DNA from: Agrobacterium tumefaciens
GTDB lineage: Bacteria; Pseudomonadota; Alphaproteobacteria; Rhizobiales; Rhizobiaceae
Direction of reading: 5' to 3'
Assembly: GCF_013318015.2 (NCBI RefSeq)
Contig: NZ_CP115843.1
Coordinates: forward strand, 434,001 to 498,000
DNA: 64,000 nt
Shown one piece after another: positions 35,613 through 45,101 of this stretch (positions are counted from its first letter, which is position 1; every line of letters starts with the position of its first letter). The position numbers and the translations under genes were made by a program. The notes beneath the pieces were generated by a model that was not told the DNA's origin, searched no databases, and worked only from the letters and a program-made list of their open reading frames with translations.

Positions 35613-36449
35613 TTATGAGTCAACGGGGAAGTCGGTCGAGACCGAGACGGCGCGCCATTCGGAGAGAATGGCGTTGTCCTGTGCATGCTTCTTTTCGATC
35701 GCTGCGACGGTATCACTACCGAGCGGGAGGCGGACCGGCGGATTGGGGGCGTCAGCGAAGGCGATCAGGACCTCTGCCAGTTTTTGAGGGTTGCCCGGCT
35801 GGTTGTGGCTGAGTCCGGCCGCTATCGTGCGGACCTTGCCAGCGGTCGCTTCGTAGTCGCCAATGATATTGCCGCTCACCGACAAGGACGAACTGTCGAG
35901 GAAATCCGTGCGGAAATAACCCGGCTCGATGACGGTGACATGGATGCCAAGCGGCGCCAGTTCGTCATGCAGGGCTTCGCTCAGCCCCTCGACGGCGAAT
36001 TTGGTCGAGGAGTAAACCCCGAAACCTGCTGCGCCGCGATAGCCGCCGATCGACGAGATATTCAGGATGCGGCCGGAACGGGCCCGGCGCATAAAGGGCA
36101 GGACGGCGCGGGTCACGTTGAGGAGACCAAAGACGTTGGTGCGGTATACAGCCTCGACCTCAGCCACGGTTGCTTCTTCGACGGCACCCATCAATCCGAA
36201 CCCAGCATTGTTGAGCAGGATATCGATGCGGCCGAAGCGCTCGATCCCTGCTTTGACCGCTGTGGTTGCCTGTCTGTCGTCGGTCACATCGAGGACGACC
36301 GGAAGCAGGTTGGGATGCTCGCCGAACCGATCGGTGATCGCTTTGGGATTGCGGGCGGTAGCGACGACGGCGTCGCCCTGTGCAAGAGCGCGTGTGGTGA
36401 CGAGGGCGCCAAAGCCGCGCGAGGCGCCGGTGATGAACCAGATTTTCAT
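35613..36449 (-). CDS. SDR-family oxidoreductase
   Basis: ATG 36449 follows AAGGA, giving 278 residues. Motifs: ITGASRGFGALVT, NNAGFGLMGAVEEATVAEVEAVY, SSIGGYRG, and the catalytic YSSTKFAVEGLSEALHDEL. This subtype (extended C-terminal part with SGNIIGDYEATAGK) includes many uncharacterised ketoreductases. It lies 51 bases from an ABM monooxygenase gene, in a four-gene cluster with another SDR and a VOC protein. A divergent LysR gene stands at its head. Substrate unknown. Confidence 0.88.
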   Translation of the reverse strand: MKIWFITGASRGFGALVTTRALAQGDAVVATARNPKAITDRFGEHPNLLPVVLDVTDDRQATTAVKAGIERFGRIDILLNNAGFGLMGAVEEATVAEVEAVYRTNVFGLLNVTRAVLPFMRRARSGRILNISSIGGYRGAAGFGVYSSTKFAVEGLSEALHDELAPLGIHVTVIEPGYFRTDFLDSSSLSVSGNIIGDYEATAGKVRTIAAGLSHNQPGNPQKLAEVLIAFADAPNPPVRLPLGSDTVAAIEKKHAQDNAILSEWRAVSVSTDFPVDS

Positions 36450-36499
36450 GAGGGTGTTCCTTGATGCTGGATTGATGGGGAAAGCGTTGGGCCGGGGGC

Positions 36500-36805
36500 T
36501 CAAGGGCGCGGCGATGTGATGGTGCAGAATGTCAATTCCATGTCGCGGGCCAGCAGCTCCGGAAAGCGCGCCATGACGGCTTTGGTGTAGGGCTGCTCAA
36601 AATGCGCATCGAGATCAGCGCGCGATCGCCAGTTCTCATAGAGAATCCAGACGCTGGGATCATGGTTGTCGCGGTGCAGGTGATAGTCGATCGATCCCCC
36701 CTCGGCGCGGGTCGGTAAGACCAGAGCCTGCAACGCTTCGCCAAGCGTCGCGGCACAGCCCGGCTTGGCCGTCAGCCTGGCAATCAAAGTCAACGTTTCG
36801 GTCAT
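36500..36805 (-). CDS. antibiotic biosynthesis monooxygenase (ABM) domain protein
   Basis: The 101-residue protein is a single ABM/YgiN ferredoxin-like domain: TLIARLTAKPGCAATLGEALQALV, EGGSIDYHLHRDNHDPSVWILYENWRSRADLDAHF. Family members oxidise quinols or aromatic compounds without cofactors, or act in quinone cycling. It starts only one base after the stop of the upstream SDR gene (36807), so the two are co-translated. Confidence 0.88.
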   Translation of the reverse strand: MTETLTLIARLTAKPGCAATLGEALQALVLPTRAEGGSIDYHLHRDNHDPSVWILYENWRSRADLDAHFEQPYTKAVMARFPELLARDMELTFCTITSPRP

Positions 36806-36806
36806 G

Positions 36807-37472
36807 TCAGTCTCCCTTGAAGGCGTCTGCGGGGTAAACGGCTTCCCACCCTGCGGTCGGGTCCGTCGCCAGCGTCCAGATTGTGTCGGCTGCCTCTCTC
36901 GCCTCTGTCGATCCGGGGCCGACGAGTGTGGCGATTGTCGCCACCGCGATGCGGATGCCGCGTTCGGCGAGAGGGCCGGCCAGACCTTCGACGACATTTC
37001 TAAGGGCCGCCTTGCCAAGGCCGAGACTGGCATAGCCGGCATGGGGTGAGACGGCGAGGCCGCCACCTGTGACCAGTATCGTACCGCCGCGGGCACCGAA
37101 CAACTCAACGGATGCCCGGATCGTGTGAAGGCCGGCAGCGACATTGGTGGCGAGGTCGTCCGTGACCTCATCGTCGCGCATGCTGAACAGATCCTGTTCA
37201 CGCACGAACGCGGCATTGAAAAGGACCGCCGTCAGCCCGCCGGTGATCCGGTCGCCCTTGGCGACCGCCTTGCGCAGTGCGATCGGGTCGGTCGCATCTG
37301 CTTGCAAAATCGAGACGTGGAGACCTTGCCCGGAAAGGGTTCTGGACAGACCGGTGAGACGAGCGGCATTGCGAGCGGTGAGCACGACATGCCAGCCTTC
37401 CCGTCCGAATTTCTCCGCAACAGCCTGCCCGATGCCGGGGCCGGCGCCGATAATCATGATGGAGTTCGTCAT
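36807..37472 (-). CDS. atypical SDR lacking the YxxxK motif
   Basis: ATG 37472, with GGAG before it, gives 221 residues. The nucleotide-binding start is MIIGAGPGIGQAVAEKFGREGW and the FNAAF segment replaces NNAG. Where Tyr-x-x-x-Lys is expected, the sequence reads GYASLGLGKAALRN, with three extra residues between Tyr and Lys. It may bind NAD(P) without normal catalysis. It is the second gene of the ABM/SDR/VOC cluster, 62 bases after the VOC gene. Confidence 0.8.
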   Translation of the reverse strand: MTNSIMIIGAGPGIGQAVAEKFGREGWHVVLTARNAARLTGLSRTLSGQGLHVSILQADATDPIALRKAVAKGDRITGGLTAVLFNAAFVREQDLFSMRDDEVTDDLATNVAAGLHTIRASVELFGARGGTILVTGGGLAVSPHAGYASLGLGKAALRNVVEGLAGPLAERGIRIAVATIATLVGPGSTEAREAADTIWTLATDPTAGWEAVYPADAFKGD

Positions 37473-37534
37473 GGGATATTCTCCTGATGTGCTGGCCATC
37501 GCGATGCCGTGACGGCCAGCCGGGTGAGAAAGGG

Positions 37535-37996
37535 TCACGGCAGGACTTCCGCCAGCTCGATCAGATTGCCGAAGGGATCGCAGAAGAAGGCGAGGCGGCG
37601 GCTGATTGCCAAAAGCTCGAACGGCTCGGTCACGATGGTGACGCCGCGCGCCCGCAATTCCTCGACAGTGGCGTCGACGCTTGCGACATTCAGGCAGAAA
37701 TGGTGGTAGCCGGCATATTTGAGGCTATCGCCGAGATCGGTATAAGGGCGGACCTCCGCCGGCGCCGGATCGCCGCCACCCAGGATTTCCACATAGAAAT
37801 GGTCGTCAGTCGCGGGTGCGAGATAGGCCAATTGTTCGTCGGCGTAGTCCCATTCGGCAACGACACGGAAGTCGAGTTTCTCGACATACCAGCGCTTTGC
37901 GGTTTCGAGGTCCGGCGTGCGGACGGCAACGTGATGACCGCGCATGTCGGCAAAGGGTGATGCAGTGTTGTGGGCGGGAGGAATGAAGTCGGCCAT
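37535..37996 (-). CDS. VOC-superfamily (glyoxalase/dioxygenase fold) protein
   Basis: ATG 37996 with AGGAGATAGG upstream gives 153 residues. Two beta-alpha-beta modules are visible: GHHVAVRTPDLETAKRWYVEKLDFRVVAEWDY and YHHFCLNVASVDATVEELRARGVTIV, ending FFCDPFGNLIELAEVL. His and Glu at the family metal positions are present. Such proteins include glyoxalase I, extradiol dioxygenases and resistance proteins. It is the first gene of the leftward cluster, facing a divergent LysR gene across 117 bases. Confidence 0.88.
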   Translation of the reverse strand: MADFIPPAHNTASPFADMRGHHVAVRTPDLETAKRWYVEKLDFRVVAEWDYADEQLAYLAPATDDHFYVEILGGGDPAPAEVRPYTDLGDSLKYAGYHHFCLNVASVDATVEELRARGVTIVTEPFELLAISRRLAFFCDPFGNLIELAEVLP

Positions 37997-38073
37997 TGTC
38001 CTATCTCCTGTGTGGTTCGGCACAAGCGCCGGTTTGCGAGGAGAAATCTGGACCTTTTCAACGATCAGGATTA

Positions 38074-38092
38074 GAGAGATAATTTTCCTCTC
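38074..38092. promoter_or_regulatory. candidate LysR operator in the VOC/LysR divergent region
   Basis: GAGAG (38074-38078) and CTCTC (38088-38092) form an inverted repeat across nine bases, placed between the VOC start at 37996 and the LysR start at 38114. This is where a LysR autoregulatory site is expected. The arms are short. Confidence 0.35.
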
Positions 38093-38113
38093 AATGATGA
38101 GTGAGATTTGACA

Positions 38114-38998
38114 ATGCGCAGTACGGATCTCTCTGAACTCGCGGCCTTCGATGCGGTCGCCCGTCACCGCAACTTTCGCCGTGCCGGTGAAGAGCGCGGG
38201 GTGACGGCCTCGGCGATCAGCCATGCGGTGGGTAATCTCGAGGCACGCGTCGGCATTCGTCTGCTCAATCGAACGACCCGCAGCGTGTCGCTGACTGATG
38301 CCGGGGCAATGTTGCTTGCGCAACTGTCGCCCGCCTTCGGCGAGATCGGCTCGGCGCTCGATGCCCTCAACCAGTTTCGCGATACGCCTTTTGGCAAGGT
38401 TCGCATCAATGCGCCCAATTCGGTCGCACCGTTCGTATTCCGGTCAGTCATCGGTCCTCTGATTGCAGAAAATCCCGGGCTTCAGCTGGAAATCGTCGCT
38501 ACCGACCGGCTTGTCGACATTGTGGAGGAGGGGTTCGATGCCGGCATCCGTCTTGGAGAAAGTCTGCGCGATGGCATGACGGCTGTGAAGATCAAACCGC
38601 GGCTTCGGTTTGCCGTCGTGGGCTCAACAAGCTATTTCGAACGTTATCCGCTTCCTAAAACCCCGGATGATCTGCGTGGCCATGTCTGCATCCGCAATAT
38701 TTATCCAAGCGGCAAACCCTACCCTTGGGAGTTCAGCCGCGCTGGCAAGATCATCGAATTCGAGCCGACCGGATCTCTGTCGCTCGATGACCATGAACTG
38801 ATGGTCGAGGCGGCACTTTCGGGCGTGGGGCTGGCTTACGTCTGGGAAGAGCGCGCGCGTTCCTATGTCCAGAGCGGCAGCCTGGTCGAATGCCTGGCAT
38901 CCTGGAGTGCGCCCGAGGACTGGCTCTATCTCTATTACCCGACGCGGAAATACCTGTCGGCCGGCCTGCGCGCCGTCATTGATGCGCTGCGTGTGTGA
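38114..38998 (+). CDS. LysR-family regulator of the VOC/SDR/ABM cluster
   Basis: ATG 38114 gives 294 residues. The N-terminal winged helix shows FDAVARHRNFRRAGEERGVTASAISHAVGNLEARVGIRLLNRTTRSVSLTDAG. The effector domain (about 90-290) follows, with VDIVEEGFDAGIRLGESLRDGM and SLDDHELMVEAALSGVGLAYVWE. It belongs to the CrgA/DsdC-like LysR branch and probably regulates the divergent four-gene cluster. Confidence 0.93.
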   Translation: MRSTDLSELAAFDAVARHRNFRRAGEERGVTASAISHAVGNLEARVGIRLLNRTTRSVSLTDAGAMLLAQLSPAFGEIGSALDALNQFRDTPFGKVRINAPNSVAPFVFRSVIGPLIAENPGLQLEIVATDRLVDIVEEGFDAGIRLGESLRDGMTAVKIKPRLRFAVVGSTSYFERYPLPKTPDDLRGHVCIRNIYPSGKPYPWEFSRAGKIIEFEPTGSLSLDDHELMVEAALSGVGLAYVWEERARSYVQSGSLVECLASWSAPEDWLYLYYPTRKYLSAGLRAVIDALRV

Positions 38999-39336
38999 AG
39001 GGACTGCAGCCCGACGGTTCGATTTCTATGAAGGCGCTAAACCTCGTCGAGCGAACTAAGGCGAGATTGGTGGCCACTCGTGAAGTGGGGAATGTTAATT
39101 CGGCACTTCTGAGGAAGCTTCGCTCGACATTGACAGGTTTTTCGCTGATGGCACGCTTGCGATCAAGACGGGTACCAGCGTTCATGAGGGACAAGGTTTC
39201 TTGGGTGCCCAATGGCTTTACGTGATGCAAGAGCAACGCGAGAAAGTCATGCAGGAAACTGGCATCTGTGTTTAAGGTTGGGGTAGCTGCGAGGCTTTCA
39301 GTTGGCTGCCACACAGATGACCGGACAGGTGATGAC

Positions 39337-40593
39337 ATGACAGAGCTGATGCTTAGGTTTGGCGTCGCTATCGCCATAGGGCTGCTGGTCGGGTTGGAAC
39401 GGGGCTGGCGTGAACGCGACGAACTGGAAGGCAAGCGTGTTGCCGGCATAAGAACGTTCTCAATCACGGGACTGCTCGGCGCTGTGATCGCAGCTCTCTC
39501 CCAACTGTCTGGGGCTCCCTGGATGCTTGTTATTGGATTTTCAGTGTTGGGTGCATTAGTCGGCTGGTTCCAGTTTTGGAAGGCGAGTCAGGACGAAGAT
39601 TTCAGCGTCACGGTCGTAATTGCGGCGCTGTGTGTCTTCGCATTGGGTGCACTCGCTGTTGTCGGTGATTACAAAGTGGCCGCCGCTGGTGGAGCAGCTT
39701 TGGCAGGGCTTCTGGCCAGCAGGGAAATCCTCCATTCTCTGCTGAAGCGGTTGACATGGCCTGAAGTCAGGTCGGCGGTCCTCCTGGCTGGGATGACCAC
39801 AATCGTACTGCCGCTGCTGCCGAACCGGACCATTGATCCGTGGGGTGGATTAAATCCTCACGAGGTTTGGCTGTTCACCGTCCTGACGGCCGCACTGTCC
39901 TATCTCGGCTACATTGCTGTCCGCATGCTTGGACCGACGAAGGGTACCCTTATCACTGGACTGTCGGGCGGCATTATCTCATCGACATCGGTCACCGTCG
40001 CCTTGGCGAAAAGCGCACATGGTGTAATGAATGCCTTTCCACTGGCGGGCGGGGCTTCGCTTGCAGCAATGGTCTCGATTATCCGTGTCTGCATCGTAGT
40101 CGCTCTGCTGAAACCTGATTTGCTAAAGATAATTGCGCCATCGGCGATTGCTGCAGCGTTGGCATTTGGCCTGTGCGGTTTGCTATTGCTTTCGTTCGGG
40201 CACGCGCAGAAGGCCGACGAGAGCTCGCTCCCCCGCAATCCTTTTGACCTTATGCAGTTGCTGATATTTGCTGCAGGTTTCGCGGTTGTTTCAACGCTCA
40301 GCGCGGCCTTGGTCGAGCGATTTGGGTCAGTCAGTGTTCTTGCGAGTTCTGCTCTGTCTGGCGTGTTCGATGTCGATGTTGCCGTGCTGAGTGCAATTCG
40401 CCTCGATGGTGCTATCATTTCGACAGGTCAGGTAGGAGAGGCTATCCTCATGGCAATAGTCGCAAACGGGGCTGGACGCCTTTCACTGGCAATGGTCGCC
40501 GGACCCAGTCGATTTTGGCTTCCCCTTTCCGGAGCGACGTTGCTTGCAGCGGGAATTGGCGCGGCCGTCTTCTTTGTCACCGATTTCTCGTGA
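39337..40593 (+). CDS. MgtC/DUF4010 family membrane protein
   Basis: ATG 39337 gives 418 residues with about twelve hydrophobic segments. The N-terminal MgtC-like region reads RFGVAIAIGLLVGLERGWRER and AGIRTFSITGLLGAVIAAL. The DUF4010 part carries ILPLLPNRTIDPWGGLNPHEVW and TGLSGGIISSTSVTVALAKSA. The family is of unknown function and is often linked to magnesium or ion homeostasis. It stands alone after a LysR gene on the same strand, 338 bases away. Confidence 0.88.
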   Translation: MTELMLRFGVAIAIGLLVGLERGWRERDELEGKRVAGIRTFSITGLLGAVIAALSQLSGAPWMLVIGFSVLGALVGWFQFWKASQDEDFSVTVVIAALCVFALGALAVVGDYKVAAAGGAALAGLLASREILHSLLKRLTWPEVRSAVLLAGMTTIVLPLLPNRTIDPWGGLNPHEVWLFTVLTAALSYLGYIAVRMLGPTKGTLITGLSGGIISSTSVTVALAKSAHGVMNAFPLAGGASLAAMVSIIRVCIVVALLKPDLLKIIAPSAIAAALAFGLCGLLLLSFGHAQKADESSLPRNPFDLMQLLIFAAGFAVVSTLSAALVERFGSVSVLASSALSGVFDVDVAVLSAIRLDGAIISTGQVGEAILMAIVANGAGRLSLAMVAGPSRFWLPLSGATLLAAGIGAAVFFVTDFS

Positions 40594-40926
40594 TCCTGCA
40601 AACTAGGGATGTTGAGTCAGTCATAGGAAGGGACACTGATTCATTGCCGGGTGTTAGAAAGATGACTGGTCCTGGATAGTCCAAGCCTGTGCTTGAGGAG
40701 ATTTGTGGAAGCCTCCGGGTGCACAAGAGAATTCTTCTGATATGACTTCTGAGTTTGGTGCGGACATGTGTTCCGCTTCTTTCGCGGCAGAACATAACCG
40801 CCAGCCAGTATGGAATACGTAGGCTCGGTCTACTTCACGCTTGTGTGCTCATGACCGAAGCCCGTTAAACGCATTCTCACCGATATTTGGTCGGTAAGTT
40901 AAACCGCTTGCGCCACCATCCTCATA
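40594..40926. other. convergent intergenic region, no gene
   Basis: The 333 bases lie between convergent genes. An ACCGA/TCGGT inverted repeat with a 7-base loop (40879-40895) lies close to the end of the hybrid kinase and may assist termination. No coding frame of note. Confidence 0.4.
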
Positions 40927-43062
40927 TTACTGTCCATTCCTGACAACGTGGCCTGTCAGGATTGGATCGTTGAACAGCTTATGAAGCTCCCGCTCAAGCT
41001 GATCCTGCGTATAAGGCTTGCCGAGCCGGGAAACGTCAAGATCAACTCCAGGCGGCAGTTCTGCATAGCCCGAGGCGATGAGTATCGGAAGCTTTGGGAC
41101 AATATGGCGCACTGCAATTGCCAGATCTCCGCCGGTCATACCAGGCATTGAATAGTCGGTGATCAGGAGGTCAAAGCCGGTTCCGTCTCCCAGCTGTTCC
41201 AGTGCCTCTTTCCCCGAATGCGCTTCAACGACATCGTGACCGAGGTCCATCAGCATATCGGCTGAGCTCATCGCTATGAGAGGGTCGTCATCCACCAGCA
41301 GTATTCGTTTCGGTCCTGATGCGCTCGCGGTCGGGCCAGCCGAGACCTCAATCGCTGCGGAGTCATTTGTGATTTCGGATGTCGAGATTGGGATCCACAG
41401 TTCCGCCCTTGTGCCCTTACCCAGTTCGCTTGTCAGCTTGAGGTCGCCTTTCAACTGGGACGCCAGGCCATGGATCATGGAAAGACCAAGTCCGGTGCCT
41501 TTTCCAAGTTCCTTGGTCGAAAAAAACGGCTCGATAGCCTTTTGCAGTGTGTCACGATCCATTCCGTGGCCCTGGTCGACGACCGAGAGGGCGACGTAAT
41601 TGCCTGCCGCAAGCTCACCGGCCTGGACGTTCTGATGGACATGGTCCAGCCCGATAACGATCTCGCCTCCGTCAGGCATGGCATCACGGGCATTGACAAC
41701 GAGATTGAGGAGCGCGAGCTCGACCTGGTTGGCGTCGGCCGAGACCAGAGGAAGGTGATCTGGCACGTCAGTTTTGATCACCACGGTCGAGCCGACGGAC
41801 CTTTTCAGAAGGTCTTCCATTCCGGTAACCAGCGCTCGCATATCGACCGGGTCAATGCGTAGGTCCTGCCTGCGCGAGAAAGCGAGAAGCCGTTGGGTGA
41901 GGGAAGCGCCACGTTTTGCGCCCTGTTGGGCACCCTCGATGAGGCGGATTGCCCTTGCGTCATTGCCAACGCACTTTCGCAGCAACTCAAGATTACCGAG
42001 GACGGCCATCAGGAGGTTGTTGAAATCGTGCGCCACGCCGCCGGTGAGTTGGCCGATCGCTTCCATCTTCTGGGACTGGCGCAAGTGTTGCTCAGCTCGT
42101 TCTCGTTGGCTTACCTCTTCCATGACAGTAGCATATGCTTCTTCCAGTTCACGCGTTCGCTCCGCGACGCTCTCTTCCAGAACCTCATTCAACTGCCGTT
42201 GATGCTCTTCCGCTTTCAGACGTGAGGTTATGTCGGCCGATACGCCAACAAGCTTGATGGCCTTGCCAGTGCGGTCCCTGTAGAGCTGGGCACGGATCTC
42301 CACCCAGTGGGTAGACCCGTCATTCCAGACCGTTCGGTATTCTATCGCGTAGTCGGCGCCCGTTTCGATCGTTGCTCGAACAGCCAACTGCATGCGCTCG
42401 AAGTCATCAGGATGGACCGATGCTAAGAGGTCCGCATAGGAAAACTCTTCGTCGGGACCGCGGCCAAAAATTAATCGACATGTTGCCGAAGTGGTCAGTT
42501 CATTGGTTGCAAGATCGAGCTCCCACGCGCCAAGCCGGCCGGCGGCAAGGGCCGTCTGGAGGCGACGCTCGCCTTCATCGAGTGCTTCCATTCGGGCCCG
42601 GGCATCGAACTGCCGCCGGCGACCGCGCATGGCCGACCGGGCAACACTTATGAAAGTCGTCGCATGAAAAGGTCGCTCGACAAAGCTCACATTTCCCAGA
42701 ACCTCAGAGAGCCTCGCCGCAGTCGGGTTGCGTTCAGGTCCTCCGCCGCGGTTTGTCAGGATAATGAATGGCAAATCAGACCAACTGGGCTGCGCTGCGA
42801 TCCAAGCAAAAATCCCTTTCAGGTCCGCTGAACGAAATGCCTCCTCGGTCAACACAGCGAAGGCGATGTTGTCCCCCAGACCTGCGACAAACGACGCAAT
42901 GTCAGCCACGGTGGTGGAAGATACACCAGCTTCCTTCAGGAGTGACGCTGCAATTTGCGCATCGCGGCCGATCGGAGCATAGACAAGTGCGCGTGTGTCG
43001 CCGTTAGGAATTCTTGCTACCCTCCCCGTTGAGAGGAAGAAGCGGGTGTTGATCGCCGACAA
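40927..43062 (-). CDS. cytoplasmic PAS hybrid histidine kinase, KaiC partner
   Basis: The 711-residue kinase has no membrane segment. Order: an N-terminal receiver-like domain without clear phospho-Asp (about 20-150), a PAS domain (about 170-285, FGRGPDEEFSYADLLASVHPDD), and a coiled linker. HisKA follows with His345 (GGVAHDFNNLLMAVLGNLELL), then an ATPase domain (NLVVNARDAMP, VVDQGHGMD, GKGTGLGLSM). A C-terminal receiver with Asp636 (LLITDYSMPGMTG) ends it. Its start lies inside the KaiC-like gene, overlapping by 59 bases, so expression is coupled. Such KaiC-kinase pairs occur in rhizobia and other alphaproteobacteria. Confidence 0.92.
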   Translation of the reverse strand: MSAINTRFFLSTGRVARIPNGDTRALVYAPIGRDAQIAASLLKEAGVSSTTVADIASFVAGLGDNIAFAVLTEEAFRSADLKGIFAWIAAQPSWSDLPFIILTNRGGGPERNPTAARLSEVLGNVSFVERPFHATTFISVARSAMRGRRRQFDARARMEALDEGERRLQTALAAGRLGAWELDLATNELTTSATCRLIFGRGPDEEFSYADLLASVHPDDFERMQLAVRATIETGADYAIEYRTVWNDGSTHWVEIRAQLYRDRTGKAIKLVGVSADITSRLKAEEHQRQLNEVLEESVAERTRELEEAYATVMEEVSQRERAEQHLRQSQKMEAIGQLTGGVAHDFNNLLMAVLGNLELLRKCVGNDARAIRLIEGAQQGAKRGASLTQRLLAFSRRQDLRIDPVDMRALVTGMEDLLKRSVGSTVVIKTDVPDHLPLVSADANQVELALLNLVVNARDAMPDGGEIVIGLDHVHQNVQAGELAAGNYVALSVVDQGHGMDRDTLQKAIEPFFSTKELGKGTGLGLSMIHGLASQLKGDLKLTSELGKGTRAELWIPISTSEITNDSAAIEVSAGPTASASGPKRILLVDDDPLIAMSSADMLMDLGHDVVEAHSGKEALEQLGDGTGFDLLITDYSMPGMTGGDLAIAVRHIVPKLPILIASGYAELPPGVDLDVSRLGKPYTQDQLERELHKLFNDPILTGHVVRNGQ

Positions 43063-44512
43063 AGTTTGGAACGCCGCGAAGGATGCCCTGGAAGTCGGAA
43101 AGTGGTTCTCCGAGGGTCAGTCCGTTGCCGGATATTCTGAACTCACGGATCGTGTCTTCGTGAGGGCCTGTGCGCTTCTTGATCACTGATACGGCGCGAC
43201 GCACTTTTCCGAGCGCCTCGAAATATCTCAGAAGGATGACGCTATCTGCCAGATAAGTGACATCGACGGGCGATTTCATGTCCCCGACGAGGCCATGCTG
43301 GGCGACCGTCAGGAATGTGTTGGCTCCCTGCCTGTTGAGGTACTGTAGCAGTTCGTGCATGTGCAAGATGAGAGCATTCTCTTCCGGCATGGAAGCCTGG
43401 TAGCCATTGATGCTGTCGATCACCACTGTCTTGGCATCGAAAGTTGATACCCGGTCGCGCACACGCTGTGCAAATTCCCCCGGTGATAGTTCGGCGGCAT
43501 CGAGTTGCTCGATGTGGACGTGCCCATCTGCCTGCAGCTTCTCCAAGTCGATACCCATTGATCTGGTGCGTGCGTAAAGGAGACCAAGTTCCTCATCGAA
43601 AATGAAGACCGCAGCCTTTTCCCCACGCTCGACTGCGGCGTTGACGAACTGCAGAGCAAACAGGCTCTTTCCGGTTCCAGCAGGGCCGATGAGGAGAGTG
43701 CTTGATCCACGCTCCACGCCCCCACCGAGAAGGCCGTCGAATTGGGAAAGACCGCTCGACAGGGTCGTTCGTTCGAATTCGGTTCTGTGCTCAATCGCGC
43801 GAAGGCGCGGAAAAACTGCAACGCCACCAGTCTTGATAGTGAAATCATGATAGCCGCCGCGAAACGACTGACCGCGATACTTGATCACTCTCAACCGACG
43901 CCGCTCGGAGCCGTAATCGGGAGCAAGCTGTTCGAGATGAATGACACCGTGGACTACGCTATGGACCGTCTTGTCAAAATTTTCCGACGTCATGTCATCA
44001 AGCAGCAGCACCGTTGCATCGGAGCGAGCGAAGAAGTGTTTCAATGCGAGGATTTGTCTGCGGTATCGCAACGAACTCTGCGCTAGAAGGCGAATTTCAG
44101 AGAGGCTATCAATTACGACGCGCTGGGGTTTGATCCGCTCAAAGGCTTGGAAAATCAGTTTTGTCGTTTCACCCAACTCGAGATCTGAGGAGTAGAGCAG
44201 GCTTTGCTGTTGCTCGGCGTCGAGAAGGCTTTCCGGGGGGACGAGTTCAAATATCTCGATCCCGCTACCAATCTCCATGCCATGCGATCTGGCGCAATCG
44301 CGCAATTCTTCGTCCGTTTCCGACAGGCTGATGTAAAGGCAGCGCTCGCCGCGTATTTCTCCTTCAATAAGGAACTGCAAAGCAATCGTTGTTTTGCCCG
44401 TCCCTGGAGAGCCCTCAAGTAAAAAGACATGCCTGCGCGTAAAGCCACCGGAAAGAACATCATCCAGTCCCTTGACGCCAGTTTCTGCTTTTTGACTTAA
44501 AACCTGATGCAT
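43004..44512 (-). CDS. KaiC-like tandem RecA-fold ATPase
   Basis: ATG 44512, with GGAGG before it, gives 502 residues. Two RecA domains: CI with GSPGTGKTT (34-42) and RVVIDSLSEIRLLA; CII with GPAGTGKSLFALQFVNA and TVVIDSINGYQAS. KaiC catalytic-site Glu pairs appear in CI (SLSETDEEL) and CII (IFDEELGLL). In the CII phosphorylation region the sequence reads VTYLADSVILL, so the Ser-Thr pair of cyanobacterial KaiC is Thr-Tyr here. No kaiB or kaiA is visible. It probably signals stress or energy state to the overlapping kinase rather than run a full clock. Confidence 0.92.
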   Translation of the reverse strand: MHQVLSQKAETGVKGLDDVLSGGFTRRHVFLLEGSPGTGKTTIALQFLIEGEIRGERCLYISLSETDEELRDCARSHGMEIGSGIEIFELVPPESLLDAEQQQSLLYSSDLELGETTKLIFQAFERIKPQRVVIDSLSEIRLLAQSSLRYRRQILALKHFFARSDATVLLLDDMTSENFDKTVHSVVHGVIHLEQLAPDYGSERRRLRVIKYRGQSFRGGYHDFTIKTGGVAVFPRLRAIEHRTEFERTTLSSGLSQFDGLLGGGVERGSSTLLIGPAGTGKSLFALQFVNAAVERGEKAAVFIFDEELGLLYARTRSMGIDLEKLQADGHVHIEQLDAAELSPGEFAQRVRDRVSTFDAKTVVIDSINGYQASMPEENALILHMHELLQYLNRQGANTFLTVAQHGLVGDMKSPVDVTYLADSVILLRYFEALGKVRRAVSVIKKRTGPHEDTIREFRISGNGLTLGEPLSDFQGILRGVPNFVGDQHPLLPLNGEGSKNS

Positions 44513-44563
44513 GTTTCCTCCGGACTTTCTAAAACATCTAGGGCGCGACCTCAGGAGAATCAA

Positions 44564-45101
44564 GGGCGTAGCGGCGGGAGTGTCTGAGCCCGGACTGCCA
44601 ATGACGCCCGCCTCAGCGCCGCAGCGCGCAGCGTTTGGCGACGGTTGGCACCGTAATTTGTAGAGGCCTGAAGCTGACTTCGCCGGGTACGCGTGGCTCT
44701 TTCGGGAGTAATCTGCGGAGGTCAGGTCACAAACAGCATGATCTCGATTGCGTCCCCGGGGAAGAAGGTTCTTCTTCCGAAGACTGGATCAACCTTAAGC
44801 ACTGAAGCAAACCCTCCTCAGTTGCGTGTTTTCAATGGCACGCGCTTTGTGTCCACTCGGACGCCACGGTCTTCGTGATCCGCACCAGCGATCGCTATGA
44901 AGATTGGGATGGTAGCGACGATTAGCCAGAACTGCTCTTCCGTTCATCGAGGGTGGCCACGGAAGGCGCTGGCGATGGTGCCGACCTAGTGGTGCCCTTT
45001 GCTATGCATAAAAACACCATCGGTGGGTGACACCGAAACGTTGGAAGAGACTTGGCGCGAGAAAGCCCCTGGTTCACGTTTGCGCCGCTCGAAGAACGAC
45101 T
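44564..45101. other. intergenic stretch without a recognised gene
   Basis: About 540 bases hold only short frames. A minus-strand stretch near 44750-44870 gives interrupted coding-like sequence (VLKVDPVFGRRTFFPGDAIEI) that I cannot assign to any family and which may be an old remnant. No clear promoter for the KaiC gene could be fixed. Confidence 0.4.

Noticed and set aside
43004..44512. Full circadian kai cluster
   Set aside because: Only a KaiC-like gene and a kinase are present; no kaiA or kaiB in the window and the phosphorylation pair is changed.
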